Origin: Craterostigma plantagineum
Taxonomy: Eukaryota; Streptophyta; Magnoliopsida; Lamiales; Linderniaceae
Direction: 5' to 3'
DNA length: 64,000 nucleotides
NCBI GenBank assembly: GCA_027422505.1
Contig: JAPQWV010001559.1
Span: 1 to 64,000, forward strand
Shown here: positions 23,299 to 36,500 of the stretch, piece by piece
Layout of the letters: every line of letters begins with the position of its first letter
Position numbering within the stretch: position 1 is the stretch's first letter
Notes under the pieces: generated by a model
What the model was told of the DNA's origin: nothing
The model's input: the letters and a program-made list of their open reading frames with translations, nothing else
The model's database searches: none
Made by a program: the position numbers and the translations under genes

Positions 23299-23594
23299 TG
23301 TTGGTCCCGAAATGCACCAAACAAGGAATCAAAGAAGCTAGATGGAATGAAAAGGGAGAATTTCTCACCTTGTAGTGTGTGTAGTGTGTGAAAACGAATT
23401 TTAGCTTTTTGATCTTTGATTAACCTTCAAAGTGAGTTGGTAAAACCTTATATACCACATTAACCCTAGGTATATTAAGGCCCAATCACTAATAATAAAA
23501 TAATTACACTCTAGTCCAAAGCCCAAGCTAAAGATAATTACATAATAAGTCTCAAGACTTAAACTATTGACACAACAAATTAAATATCCTAACA
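23299..23594 (-). repeat. Copia 5' LTR (right)
   Basis: 296 bp, starts TGTTGG and ends AACA, followed by TSD GGGAC (23595-23599). Nearly identical to 12695-12989. Confidence 0.93.
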
Positions 23595-25924
23595 GGGACT
23601 TCTCTTCGTTAAACAATATTCTGCCTGTCAGGGCTTCAAGAAAGTACCATACCTTTTGCTTGGGTGGATTCGTCCACCCAATTCAGGTAATATTACCCGC
23701 CTCTACACACGTGATCCATAGCCTTGCTTATTTATGATGTAATGTCAGGTTATTCACTGTTACTTTCAAACAGATCCTTGCGTACGAATGCTTGCCAGGC
23801 GTTGCACGGAAATATGCAACGAATTTCGGCGACACGATCGACACAGTCCCCCGTATGTGCCGATGGAAGACAACACCTTGGCTAACGAAGCGAGCACCGC
23901 GACTACAAGATATTGATGACGCTGTTAGGAAGTCAGAGGTTGTCAATAATCTCTTTATTGCCGCTGCTGAAGAGGCTGTTGCAGGCTATTTTGCCAATAG
24001 CAACTTTGATGTCGTTCCTGGCGGCAGCGGTCTTCAGCAAATGGCTTCATCGTTGTTGAGAAACACCGCTGAAAGTGGTTTGCCACAGACCACCGTGGTG
24101 GACAATGAAGATGGGCAAAATGTGGTCATCAATAGCAATGACGAAGGTTCGCATTCCCCAATATTACAAGATTTTGTCGACGGACTCCTGGCCAGTCGCA
24201 AGTCCATGCATCACATTGCAAATGTCGGCACAGAGAACAATGCCAACATTGACTCACACCCTGTAGGACAGGTGCAATTACCTTATCATCTGCATTTAGA
24301 TGTTGTGCCTCATATGAATAGTTCATCACCCGTGTTTCACGAATTGCAGCAACAGGCCACTAATATGGACAATGCGATTGTGCCGTCTCAGACTGCAAAC
24401 GACGGTATGGACACTCATGATGATTTCGTCGACGTTGTGGAAGTTGACACAGGTAGGACTTCGCATGTCGAGGCGCCGTATGTTGTACATGAGTTGGATA
24501 TTGATCAAGGAATGAGCAAGGTTAATTCTCACGCGTCGCAAGGTAAATCAGAAGGAATGGAGAAGGTCTTGCAACAGCTGGAAACGCTGAGTACAGTAGT
24601 CGAATACCACACTTAGCAGGTTTTCCGGATGACCACCCAAATGAAAGAAGGTTTTTTTGGATTGAATGTACGGCTGACTGATATTGAGCATTGTCAACCG
24701 CTGGAAGATGTTGCCAGATCCTTTGGTGACCAGTTACAGCATCTAACGGAAAAGATAGGGAATATACGAGGCACGGATCCTGGTACAAACATCTTTTTGT
24801 GCCATTAAAATTTGTATTGTCATTACTCTAAATGCTTCATCATATACCACGTATAGAGTCAGCCGGGGCCAAGGCAATAGACGAGGGACTGAGCTTCCAC
24901 CAACAAAAAGGCAAAAAGCATTGGAAAAGACTGTTCAGCCCTATTCCGTCGCTCCCAGAATTCCATATGGAAAGGCGAATATTGACGAGCATGTTCTCTA
25001 CAAACTGAAAATGTGGCCAAAAGCAGCTGAACGTATAGAGCGAATGGCCACGACCCACTACGTCGTAGGGCTTTGTGGGACAGAGCTGAAACAAGATTTC
25101 TTCAATGAACTAAAGACGCGTGGCATTTACCTACGAGACGTTGTAAGTTTCAAATTGTGTATTAAATTTTGAGATATTCCTCGCTTAACGAATTTGTGAA
25201 TATCCGTGTTTTTCTCAACTTTGTAACGCAGCATATTGATGAATGTATGCGCGGATTCATCGAAACGCAAAGAAGGTGTGCCAGCCCTCTTAAGACAGTT
25301 GCATTGATGAACACTGTTTTCAGCCAGTTCATCAAGACACTTCCTGTTGTTGATAAAACAGCTGACCTAACAGAACTAATGCCCTATGTTCTTGGAAAGT
25401 CCATCAATTGGCCGTCGTGTAGTTGGAAACATGCGTCAGAAATTGTGCTGCCCGTGAACGTGAACAACAATCATTGGGTGTTGGCCGTTATCTTTCTTAG
25501 GCAAAAAGTATTTTTGGTCATGGATTCGGATAGATCAGTCGATAAACACTTCACAGAGACGCGTCTTGCGTTGGGGAACACAATCATTATCACCAAGATG
25601 TTGCTACGAGAACTAGACATTGAACGCAATGATTTTCAATTCGACTTTAGGCGTGATAGTCGAATCTCGCAGCAAGGTTACAGGTGCCATATACAAATTA
25701 ATCAATTCACGTGCTTTATTGTACACTTTATTTACCTAATCATATGGACATGTTTTCAATGTAGTGGAGAATGTGGCGTACACATGTTGCGGAATGCATT
25801 TGGTATCATGTTCCCAGGTGACAATCTGTATAACATAAAACCGTGCCAGATAGAAGAGTTCCGAAAATATTTGACGGCTTCTGTGTACTACAGTTTTTGG
25901 CATTGGCCTCCTTATAATGAATAG

Positions 25925-27090
25925 ACATGTTGAATACAACTGTTATTTTATGGGTTTTGTCACCAACAATATTAGCTTTCTCGACAAAATGATCCATGAG
26001 GTTAGTCGTTCTCCCATGGAAGGCTGTATGGAAACTACTCACATTAACAAATTACATTTTGTATAAATATTGCTTTTATTGTACGACTCACGCGATAACC
26101 TGTATTGCTCATCAGACTGATGCAACGATATGGGCACAACACTTCACAGGATAAGTGAAACAGTTGGTAATGTAACTACTAAGCATATGACTGGTCCTTC
26201 TCTCGGCTGACTGTTACAATATGCAACTCCCTTCTTATTAGTACATTCTCATTGTTGATCTATTTAAAATAATATTCCCAAGACACTTCAATAGGCACCA
26301 TCATTTTGCAAGACTGTTCAACTAATTTAATTGGATAGTCTAAGGCGTCTGTTGAGCTGCCTATTAAATAAATTCATAGAATAGAATATAACGCAATATA
26401 ATACAATATTATATAACATAATATAATGTAATATGTAATATAATAGAATATAATGAAAGATATTACAGTCTAATTATATCTGATATAATATCGTCTATAA
26501 TATGATAGAATAAAATATAATAATATTTTATGATAATGTAGTATAATATAATATAATATAATATAATATATTATAATATAATATAATATAATATATACAA
26601 TAACATATAATGTAATGTAATATGTTCTGAAGTGAGTTAATGTAATATAATATCATATAAAATATTATTTATAGTATAATATAATAGAATCTCATCTAAT
26701 ATAACATAATAGAATATAATATTGCACCTCATGCTCATTTTGACTGTCGTATATGGCTGAATAATATAGAGAACTATATATATAGATAGCACTTATGCAT
26801 TAATATACCGTTGCCAAAAGACACGCTAATACTTAATGTTATAGTGGCAATCAATCTTCATTCAATACGATTCAATGCAGGTACGATAACTAATTATTTA
26901 CATATAGATTCATTGAATGTAGGAGTGGCCGTTCAAGTATTCCTTCATTAACAATGTAACATATATTATGCAGCTGACGTATGGACTAACTGTTGCTTCG
27001 AAAGTGTTTGCATCAAAGGGTTTCTGGCTGGCGTAGATCATTTATGTTGCACAACACCTTAACCTTGAAAGAAAATACAAATCTGGTGTT
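25925..27090. other. Helitron spacer between protease copy A and RepHel
   Basis: No coding potential. About 26375-26735 is a degenerate repeat of ATAATATA words. The rest is AT-rich and probably contains the RepHel promoter. Confidence 0.6.
26375..26735. repeat. Degenerate ATAATATA low-complexity tract
   Basis: Long run of 5- to 10-bp ATAAT/ATATA units with scattered substitutions. Similar tracts occur in the AT-rich module near 9640-10200 and 50270-50850. Confidence 0.75.
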
Positions 27091-30000
27091 ATGGACGCAA
27101 ATCTGTCTAAACTTCTAAAAAAACGTTCTGCCGATCTTCGCGAGACACTTGCCAAACTGTCAGAACGAATTGATCAGAGGATAAATTATTGTATAGGCTA
27201 TGAAGAGCAAGCATGCAGAAGATCACAGTGGAATTGTGACAGTCTTGCGGTTCACCTTCGAGGGACATTGGCGGGGTTTGACAACCAATGCACTGATGTG
27301 AGCTCAATACTTCACAAGATAAATGCAGCAGTTGGTAACGCAACTATAATATTAGTTGATTTTACTCTCCCACTACCATACATGAGCATATGAATATTAG
27401 TTTGACATTTTCTTACTGTTTATATTCAGCAACCATTGCCAATGTCCAGCACCAAACCACATGCGTAGATTTTCGTATGTATGCTGCCTCAGGGGTTATC
27501 AAGAACGACAAATACCATGATAATATTCAACGTTATCAGCGAGGGAATAAGGAAGACAACCCGCATTGCCAATCAGACAAAACAAATATTGGTAAATTAC
27601 TTCAATATAGGTGTTGAGTGCTTTATGTGTTGCAAATATATATTTTCTCTTAATAAAATTAGAACAACTACTCATTTTGATTAGTTCTCTTCAGGTGATA
27701 TGGTATACGATCAAGCAAAACACGCAAGGCACATCCGCTTCAAACTTTTAAAGAACAAACGTCGTTTAAAGAACAAGCGCCCTGAGCATACAAGTATGGC
27801 ACAAGGTTGAGCATATTTATACGTGAAATAATTCCCAAGATACCTTAAATAGCAGGTTCATTATGTAACCAAAATTTTAATGCTTTCAGACGACTTTAAC
27901 ACGTCGCGTGCCAAATTATTGAAAACTCGAACCAAAAGGCAAAGACCAGCAATTGCTTCACAAAGAGGTTCGCATGTTTGCAAAATCATTATTCATCGAA
28001 TAAGTTCTCCAGAATTGCTTGATATATGCTAACTTCTATATTATTTTGCAGAACATCTCGATACACATTACGAAAAAGAAGAACTTATGCAATGCTATTT
28101 TTGTAATGCATTGGTTTGGAGAGCTGAGGCAACGAAGGGGACAGGAAAACTTAATAATCGCCAATTTTCTATTTGCTGTAGCCAGGGCCGTGTGTCATTA
28201 CTCCCAGTACGTCACGCGGCTCAATATATAATAAACAAGTTCTCAAACCAAAGTTTCCGCCAGTATATCAGGGTCTACAATTCAATTCTGGCATTCACGT
28301 CTATGGGAGCAAAAGTTGACTCATCGGTTACCCAGAAGTCAGGCGCACATGTTTATCGGATTCACGGTCAAAACTATCATAACATAGGTTCGTTGCTGCC
28401 TGCTGAAGGCGACAGACCGAGATTCGCTCAGTTATACATTTACGACACCGCAAATGAAGTTTCTAATCGTATGAATACGTTGACACGCACGAGTTCTGAG
28501 GCTTTAGATGCAAACGTTGTTGCACAACTAATCAAGATTATGGATGAAAATAACGAACTTGCCAAAGTGTTCAGAATGGCAAGAGACAGGTACGAAGCAG
28601 GGGAAGCTGCGGAATTTTCAATTAGGTTGGTAGGTTGTGCGCGCCAGCGCAGACAATACGATCTTCCAGCTTCAGAAGAAATTGCTGGACTTATTGTTGC
28701 CGACTTGCCCATGACAAATGGGCAACGCGATGTTATTGTTCAAATGAAGACAGGCCAGCTTCAGAGAATAAGCGAGTTGCATCCTTCATTCATGGCAATG
28801 CAATACCCGTTGTTGTTCCCGTATGGCGAAATAGGATTCCACAACCAGATTCTATATAATGAGGAAGTCCTTCCGCCATTAAAGAGGAAGTTCGTAACCA
28901 TGCGTGAATTTTATGCTTACCAACTACAAACGAGGTTGACTGAAGGGAGAGGAATCATTCAAGGAGGTCGTTTATTTCACCAGTATGTTGTCGACGCATA
29001 CACGGCCATCGAACAAGAACGATTGCGTTGGGTAAGAAATAACCAACAAACATTGAGGGCGGACGTTTACAACAACATATGGGGTGCAGTATCAAGAGGA
29101 GAAACAAACGCAAAAACTGTGGGGAAAAAATTATTCTGCCATCATCTTTTACAGGATCTCCGAGGTATATGGTAGAGAATTATCATGATGCACTTGCTTT
29201 ATGCAGATGGTATGGAAACCCTCATCTTTTCATAACCATTACTGCCAACCCAAAATGGGACGAAATTGGTCTCCATTTGCAAAAGTATGGAAACGACATT
29301 TCAAATGACAGGCCGGACTTACAATGCAGATTATTTAAGATAAAACTGGAGCAGTTAATAGAAGATATCAGACGAGGACGTTTCTTCAAAAGTTGCAAAG
29401 CAGGTTTGTAATGCAAATATGTTTAACATTCATTTGATTTATACACGTCTTTTTTACCACCATGCTTAAAGTCATGCATGTTTATTGCCAATTCTTTTCA
29501 CGTGTTTCTTTGCTTGCACGTGAAATGTTGACAACGTTTTCCACTGTTTTTATTTTTCCAAAACAATGCAGTTTTGTATACAATTGAATTCCAGAAACGT
29601 GGATTGCCTCATGCACATATATTGGTATGGTTGAATCGAAGTGGAACAGAACCGACTCCAGCAGAGGTCGATGAAATAATTTCCGCAGAAATCCCTGACC
29701 GTCAAGTTGATGAAGAAGGTTATGCTTTAGTTGAACAGTTTATGATGCATGGACCCTGCGGTTTTGAAGGCCTGAACTCGCCTTGCATGGAAAATAACAA
29801 GTGCAAAAAACATTTTCCAAAACAGTACAGCAGCCGTACGACTGTTGATGATGCTGGGCATATCTGGTACAAGCGAATGAGAAATGAAAGCAGGTATGTA
29901 ATGAAAAAGAATGTTGTCATGGACAACAGATATGTAGTCCCACATAATATACAGCTACTGAAAAAATACAAGGCGCACATTAATGTAGAGTGGTGCAACA

Positions 30001-31652
30001 CGAGTAGAGCTATTAAGTATCTATTCAAGTACATCACGAAAGGGGTAGACAAGGCCACAATGATAATTGAACATCTGGTGAATCCAATTCAGTCTCCTGC
30101 TGAACCGACTGCGCAGAAATGTGATGAAATAGCGAGATACCTTGACTGTAGATATCTGTCGGCCTGTGAAGCTATGTGGAGAATATTTAAATTTGACGTC
30201 CACTACAGAACGCCAGCAGTACAGAGATTAGCACTCCATTTGGAGGGTGAACAAAGTTTAGTATATGATGAGTCTGTTGATCTCAGCAATATGTTGACCA
30301 GAGATGGCGTACACAAAACAATAATGACGCAATGGATGGAAATGAACAAGCACAGTGAAGAGGCTAAAAACCTTACGTATATTCAATTCCCATCAAAATT
30401 TGTATGGAACGCCTCGACGAAGAGCTGGACACCCCGGAAGAAAGGTTTCGTCATTGGAAGGGTAGTTAACATACATCCCACTGCCGGTGAGATATATTAC
30501 ATGAAGATGTTATTAACAATTGTTAGGGGACCCACGTCGTATGAAGATATACGTACGGTAAATGGTGAAGTCTTACCAACTTTCAAAGAAGCATGCTATA
30601 GGAGAGGATTATTAGATGGAGACTCAGAGTGGCATCATGCCATGGATGAATCTGCGCAATGGGCTACTCCGAATCAGCTTCGGCAACTTTTTGTTACGTT
30701 ACTGATTTTCTGTGAAGTAACCAACCCTCTGAATTTGTGGAATAGCTTTTGGAAAACTCTATCAGAAGACATACCAATGCGCCAAAAACGTCTATTTGGG
30801 TTCACAGAAATGCATCTTACAGACGACCAAGTCAAAAACTATGCGCTGGCTGAGATCGAAAAACTAATGATACAGAACTCGAAGACTCTTTCTGACTTCC
30901 CTCCAATGCCACTGCCGTCGAAGAACGTGCTAAAAGATCTCAACAACAGGTTACTAATGGAAGAAAGCTATTACAACACTGAGGAGAACGACGTTGAACA
31001 TCAGCGTCTTATTGTGACCTTGAATGAAGAGCAGCGTAACATATTCAACGAAGTAATCGACTCGATTGCAAACGACAGTGGACACCTGTTCTTTCTATAT
31101 GGGCCTGGAGGAACAGGAAGACACATGTTTACAAAACAATCATTGCCAAATTAAGGTCTGCAAATCAGATTGTAATACCAGTTGCATCATCAGGTATTGC
31201 AGCTTTGCTGCTGCCAGGTGGAAGAACTGCGCATTCAAGGTTCAAGATCCCTCTTATACTACAAGAGAATTCCATGTGCGACATAAAGCAAGGGACGATG
31301 TTGGCTGAACTGTTGGCGCAGGCAAAATTGATAATCTGGGATGAAGCGCCGATGACAAACAAGCATGCTTTTGAGGCATTGGACAGAACTATGAGGGACC
31401 TGATGTCCAGAAACTCTGAGAGCTGTGAGGGCAAACCGTTTGGTGGAAAGACCGTGCTGTTAGGAGGCGATTTCAGACAATTACTTCCAGTTATACGTAA
31501 TGGTTCCAGACAAGATACGGTTGAATCAGCCATAAACAGGTCATACTTATGGCAACATTGTCGTGTGCATACCCTTACACAGAACATGAGATTACATCGT
31601 TCAGAAATAGAATTTGTAGATTGGATTTTGCAAGTGGGCAATGGAAATGTGC

Positions 31653-31657
31653 AAGCT
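31653..31657. repeat. Athila target-site duplication, left
   Basis: AAGCT before the first LTR base; repeated at 49048-49052 after the last LTR base. The two flanks rejoin in frame in the helicase. Confidence 0.92.
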
Positions 31658-33386
31658 TGATAAACGTATTTTAATACGTTTATTGTTATGTTTATTTGGG
31701 TTATAATAGGAAAGTTTTGATCATTCTATGCATTTATTGGCTCTATTTACACCCATTTAAATATTGTAGGACCTTCGAATGATTATCGAGCGAAAAGGAA
31801 CGAAAACGAGGCGGAAACGACGCGAAATTGGCCAAGTATGAAGATGTCAGGCAACAGTCACGGCCGTGGCTAATCTCGAAGGAGCCGTGAACATAGGCAG
31901 CATACACGAGGACAAGGGGTCACGGCCGTGAGCTTTACCTCAATAGGCCGTGAATCTCGGCAGAAAAGTGGGATATCGATAATGTTCACATTCACGGCCG
32001 TGAACACCTTTGCAACGAGCCGTGAAAAGCGGCAGAGAGTAAAGTAAGTGACCTTCACGGCCGTGATACATCATGCGATTGGCCGTGAACTTGGGCAGTA
32101 TATGAAGATCTGGAACATGTACACATTCACGGCCGTGAAGCTTCAAGCAAGGAGCCGTGAATCAAGGCAGTAGCTCAAGGACTTAACGTCACGGCCGTGA
32201 ACGATTATGCACGAGGCCGTGAACCTGGACAGAGAGCGAAGTTGGAGAAAACCTCATTCGCCACGGCCGTGACACTTCATGCAAGAGGCCGTGACTCATG
32301 CCAGAAAGTCAAGAAATAGGGTTTTTAGCCGCCGTCACGGCCGTGAAGGCCCGTTAAGAGGCCGTGAACGTGCCAAATTTCAAGGTTTTGGCCCATTTTC
32401 GAAGGATAAAAGGGGAACCCTCCTTAGAACTCAAGAACAACTTGATAGGGACGAAAAATTTAGAGCAAAGAGGAGAAGGAAGAACACTAGAAGCAGTCCC
32501 GTGATTCGGAGAAGCTCAAGGGACGATCCGACGACGAAGCTACGCTCACACGATCGAGGAACGAGAGCTCCACCTCGAAAACGCCATATTCACTTCTTAG
32601 GGAAGTTTTTATGAGTTCTCTATCCTCGTTACCTTTAAATCTCGTTGTTGTGACGTTTAATATGAGTAGCTAATCCTCTTGTGTGTTCGGGAATAGATGA
32701 ACGTTGGGTTATGTCGTAGTTAAGGCGTAAGATAATCGTGAACACGTGTATTCGACTTTTTATCGCTCTATGATATTGTTTCTTCGTATCAATATGTCTA
32801 TGTGTTGATATGAATGTGTGATATATCGTTTAGGGCGACAGCTAAATAACGATTAGGTCGTTTATAGACGTTAGGATTCGAGTATAGGGCGACAGCAAAT
32901 ACTCGATCCTCGCAATCTAGTAATCGCTGAACTTAGATCCCCACGAACGTTTAGGGCGACAGCAAATCCGTAAGTGGGTAGGAAATTACTGCGATTTAGT
33001 CGATAATCACGTCGGAGCGATACTCTGTAGCCTTAGCCGACAATACCCTTCGGGATTCGAACCTCGAACACATATTTGTCACCTCAAGTCACTCTTACTA
33101 TTTCTAGTTGTGCCTCCTTGTCTTCCAATACTTTAAGTTGCTTTGTTAAATTAGTTCATAGTATAAACAAATCCTGTTATTTTATTTAGGTTAAATATCG
33201 AATCGATAGGTCAATACTAGTAATCAATTTATTCCTCGTGTTCGATACTCGGATATTCACTATAGCTATATTACAAACGATAGGTACACTGCCTATCGCG
33301 CGTGATTCTAGTTATAATATATTCGTTTTAATTATTACTTGACGTACTCGCACAAACATTTATTTAAACATACACGCACGCGATCA
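31658..33386 (+). repeat. Athila 5' LTR
   Basis: 1,729 bp, starting TGATAAACGTATTTTAATACG (itself a near-palindrome around the LTR tip) and ending GCGATCA. Matches 47319-49047; the one difference noticed is C versus T near 32261. Confidence 0.94.
31859..32345. repeat. Array of eight CACGGCCGTG palindromes in the Athila LTR
   Basis: The 10-bp palindrome occurs at 31859, 31921, 31993, 32056, 32128, 32190, 32262 and 32336. Spacings are 62, 72, 63, 72, 62, 72 and 74, so the array alternates two unit lengths with a higher-order period near 134 bp. Each palindrome is followed about 25-30 bp later by a half-site GCCGTGA and then usually GGCAG. The same array is in the 3' LTR, and five of the eight are in the truncated internal LTR. 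Confidence 0.9.
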
Positions 33387-33392
33387 AGTTTT

Positions 33393-33410
33393 TGGCGCCG
33401 TTGCCGGGGA
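33393..33410 (+). promoter_or_regulatory. Athila primer binding site (tRNA-Asp)
   Basis: TGGCGCCGTTGCCGGGGA, six bases after the 5' LTR, complementary to the 3' end of plant tRNA-Asp and usual in Athila elements. Confidence 0.9.
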
Positions 33411-33591
33411 ATAGATTGATATTAGGAACACCCTAGTTCGGTAATTTAGCCATTTTATTTTACATTTTCTCAATTTTTCGTTAATTGCGTTATTTGTTTC
33501 CTACATTATTAGTCCGTTACCTTTTCAACATATTTATCTAGATCTTCGCTAATTTTCAGTTTCGCTCATTGAAGGTACTGTTTGATAGTGG

Positions 33592-36500
33592 ATGACCCGA
33601 AGCCACCCTTCAGGTCCCATTGTTGAGGAAGATCCAGATTTCGAGCGAAAGTTACGAAGGCAGCTCAGATACAATTCAGAAGGTACGGCTAGTAATTATC
33701 AGGAAGCACTGGTTAGCTACTCGGAGGACAACTCTCAGGAGTCGGCAGACAATTCTCGAACAGAGACGTCCAAAGACAATCGAGAGACAGAAATCGATAT
33801 GGCTGAACGCAGAGTACCGGTCCACCAGGACCAAGAAGAGGAACAATCCCTACAGGACCTACTTAAGAACGCCTCCCTCGGCGGAACTGAATCGGCAATC
33901 GTTATTCCTCCAATCGCGAACAACGATTTCGAGCTGAAGCATGCTTGGCTTCAGATGATCTTTCAGACGGCTCAATTTGAGGGGAACCCTGATGATGATC
34001 CGTACTCTCACCTGAAGGCATTCCTGACAGTAACAGACACCATCAAGATCAATGGGGTCCCGAGTGACGCGATTAAGCTAATGTTGTTTCCATTTTCACT
34101 CAAGTACAGGGCGAAGGACTGGTTGGAGATGCTACCGCCCAGATCAATCACTACTTGGGAAGAACTGAGAGCAGCATTCATCGGCCATTACTTCCCACTG
34201 TCAAAGGTATTGCGACTGAAGACGGAAATATCTCTTTTTCATCAGAAGGATTCGGAGAATCTTTACGGGGTGTGGGAGCGATACAAGGCGCTACTGAAGA
34301 GGTGCCCGCAGCACGGGATGTCGAAGGCAGCCCAGATAAACCGATTTCACGAGGGGCTCAACGATCAGACTGTCCACATGTTAGACGGAGCCGCAGGAGG
34401 AGGGCTCGTGAAGCTCAATGCGACCGAGGCTTGGAACCTGATCGAGGATTACTCAAGAAACAGCTTCATGAGGGGTAACACGAGGGTCAAGACGCCAGGC
34501 GTGTTCGGAGTTAGCGAGGAGACGGCCACGAATGCCAAATTCGAAGCGCTCCAGCAACAAATTGCTGCAACAAACTCTCAGTTGCAGACAGTCATTGGCG
34601 CACTCCTACCGAAATCCGGGCAGACACAGCCCGTGAACGCCGTGGTGACCACCACGTCATCGACGCAGCATACGCCATACATACCCTTGTGCGGGGTTTG
34701 TGGAGCAGCCCACGAGACCTCAGAATGCCAACTTGGGCAGCCGCTGGAGCACGTGGACTATATGGGCAATTACCAAGGTGGCCAGCGAAACTTCCAGCCT
34801 CGAGCACATCCAAACTTGGCGTATGGGAATCAAAACCACCAGGGGCAAGGACCGCCAGGATTTCAGCCTAGACCATCCGGTTTCCAAAACGGGGCGCCAC
34901 GTCAATATCAGAATGCACCCGCCGGAGGATCTGAGGATATGAGGGAAATGAAGGATATGATGAAGACACTCCTCACCAATTTCAGCCAAACCACCGCAGC
35001 CCATGAGAGCCGAATGACGAAGATGGAGGAGTACATGGAGGCGAACGACGTGCGTGCCCAGAACACGGACGCCTCACTCAAGAAGTTGGAGCAACAGGTG
35101 GGGCAGATGGCGAAGCAATTGGCGGGGCGTCCTCAGGGCTCACTCCCAAGCTACACCGAACCGAATCCAAAGGAGTACTGCAAGGCGGTGACTCTGAGGA
35201 ATGGACGAGAACTGCAAGAAGTGCCCACCAAGAAGAAGACCAAGGAGAACGCCAACTTCGAGAGCCACGATGAGCCCGAAGTGGAGGAGATCAGAGGCGA
35301 TGATATTGAAAAGGCCGAAGCTGAGAAGGAAAAGGTCGAGCCTGAGAAAGAAAAGGCGAAGGAGATCGAGCGGCCGCCGGTGAAGCCATACCAGCCGAAG
35401 ATTCCTTACCCGGCTCGACTGAAGAAGGACAAAGACGAGGCACAATTTGGTAAATTTATGGGTATGTGTAAGGAATTGCATATTAACCTACCTTTTGTTG
35501 AAGCCATTACGCAGATGCCCAGCTTCGCCAAATTCTTGAAGGACCTGTTGACGAACAGGAGGAAACTCGAACATGTTTCCACGGTGTGCTTACGAGGGGA
35601 ATGCTCGGCGATACTTCAAAATAAGATGCCGAAGAAGCTCAAAGACCCAGGGAGTTTTACGATTCCCTGTCTTATAGGAGACTTAGTTGTTGAACGCGCT
35701 TTAGCTGATCTAGGAGCTAGCATAAATTTAATGCCGTATTCCATGTTTAAGCGCTTAGGACTAGGTGAACCACGACCCACTAGGATGAGTCTTCAATTAG
35801 CTGATCGTTCGTTAAAATACCCTAGGGGTGTCATTGAGGATGTCCTAGTAAAGGTAGGTAAATTTGTGATTCCCGCCGACTTTGTTATCTTAGACATGGA
35901 GGAGGATGAGAACGTTCCATTGATTCTAGGTAGACCATTTTTAGCTACCGGTGAAACTATGATAGATGTTAGAAATGGGACGTTAACTTTGACGGTAGAC
36001 GGTGAAAAAGTTACGTTCAATATGGCGGAGTCAATGAAGAAGACTAATGAGCATGATGATAAGTGCTACTACTTAGACGCTATTGAGCATGATTTTTTCT
36101 TTTCTGTACAAGGTCTATCACAGTTCCCCTACGAGCAGGATACACAGCAAATTTTGGCAATTGACGAGTGTGGGGAGGAAGTCGACGAGCCCATCATAGC
36201 TATCGACGAGAGTAGCGAAGAAGACAAGGAAAAGAGCTCGGTCGAGGAGCCACCCGTCCTAGAGTTGAAGCCGTTACCTGACCACCTCGAGTATGCGTTT
36301 CTCGGAAACAATGGAGGGCTACCAGTCATCATTTCATCGAGTCTCGACGACGGACAGAAGGGCCAGCTTTTGGAAGTGTTGAGAGCACACAAGAAGGCAT
36401 TGGCGTGGAAGTTATCCGACATCAGAGGGATCAGTCCGAGCTACTGTACGCATAAGATCCTGATGGAGGACGAGTTTAAGCCAGTCGCCCAACGTCAAAG

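Larger units (their letters stand above)
12695..23594 (-). mobile_element. Ty1/copia LTR retrotransposon with downstream accessory ORF
   Basis: A complete 10.9-kb element on the minus strand. It has two LTRs of 295 and 296 bp starting TG and ending CA, a 5-bp TSD, a PBS matching initiator tRNA-Met, a purine-rich PPT, a gag ORF, a pol ORF in copia order (protease, integrase, reverse transcriptase, RNase H), and a long third ORF between pol and the 3' LTR. The RT/RNase H residues (for example [15 protein letters not shown]) and the extra ORF plus repeated PPT-like motifs resemble the SIRE/Maximus (Sirevirus) lineage, though the LTRs are short for that group. The LTRs differ by one T in a T run by eye, so insertion was recent. 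It interrupts DUF1985-Ulp1 copy A. Confidence 0.95.
11671..25924 (+). pseudogene. DUF1985-Ulp1 cysteine protease gene, copy A, split by a copia element
   Basis: Predicted product has an N-terminal DUF1985 domain (core ELWMVINCRPIRFSPTEF), a low-complexity and coiled-coil middle, and a C-terminal C48 (Ulp1/SENP-like) protease. Exons: 11671-11691 (MAETGLE), 12065-12694 continuing at 23600-23686 beyond the transposon, 23774-24782, 24859-25142, 25232-25683 and 25765-25924. Catalytic residues are present: His in NNHWVL, Asp in VMDSD, Gln pair before the last intron, Cys in SGECGVHML. Two lesions disable it: the 10.9-kb copia insertion in exon 2, and an in-frame TAG at 24614-24616 where copy B has a lysine codon. 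Otherwise frames agree with intact copy B, and the protease exon has the same 452-nt length. Such proteases cleave SUMO or SUMO conjugates; the substrate here is unknown. Confidence 0.8.

Noticed and set aside
11671..25924. DUF1985-Ulp1 copy A as part of a Mutator (Kaonashi-type) insertion in the Helitron
   Set aside because: I saw no terminal inverted repeats or 9-bp duplication around any protease copy, and no transposase with MULE domains. A computed search would be needed to exclude it fully.
31859..32345. Regularly spaced repeats that could be taken for a CRISPR-like array
   Set aside because: The units are palindromes within a retrotransposon LTR in a plant genome, with similar spacers repeated in both LTRs and no cas-like genes.
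33393..33410. Part of a tRNA-Asp gene
   Set aside because: Only the 18-nt 3' complement is present, directly after an LTR; it is the primer binding site.
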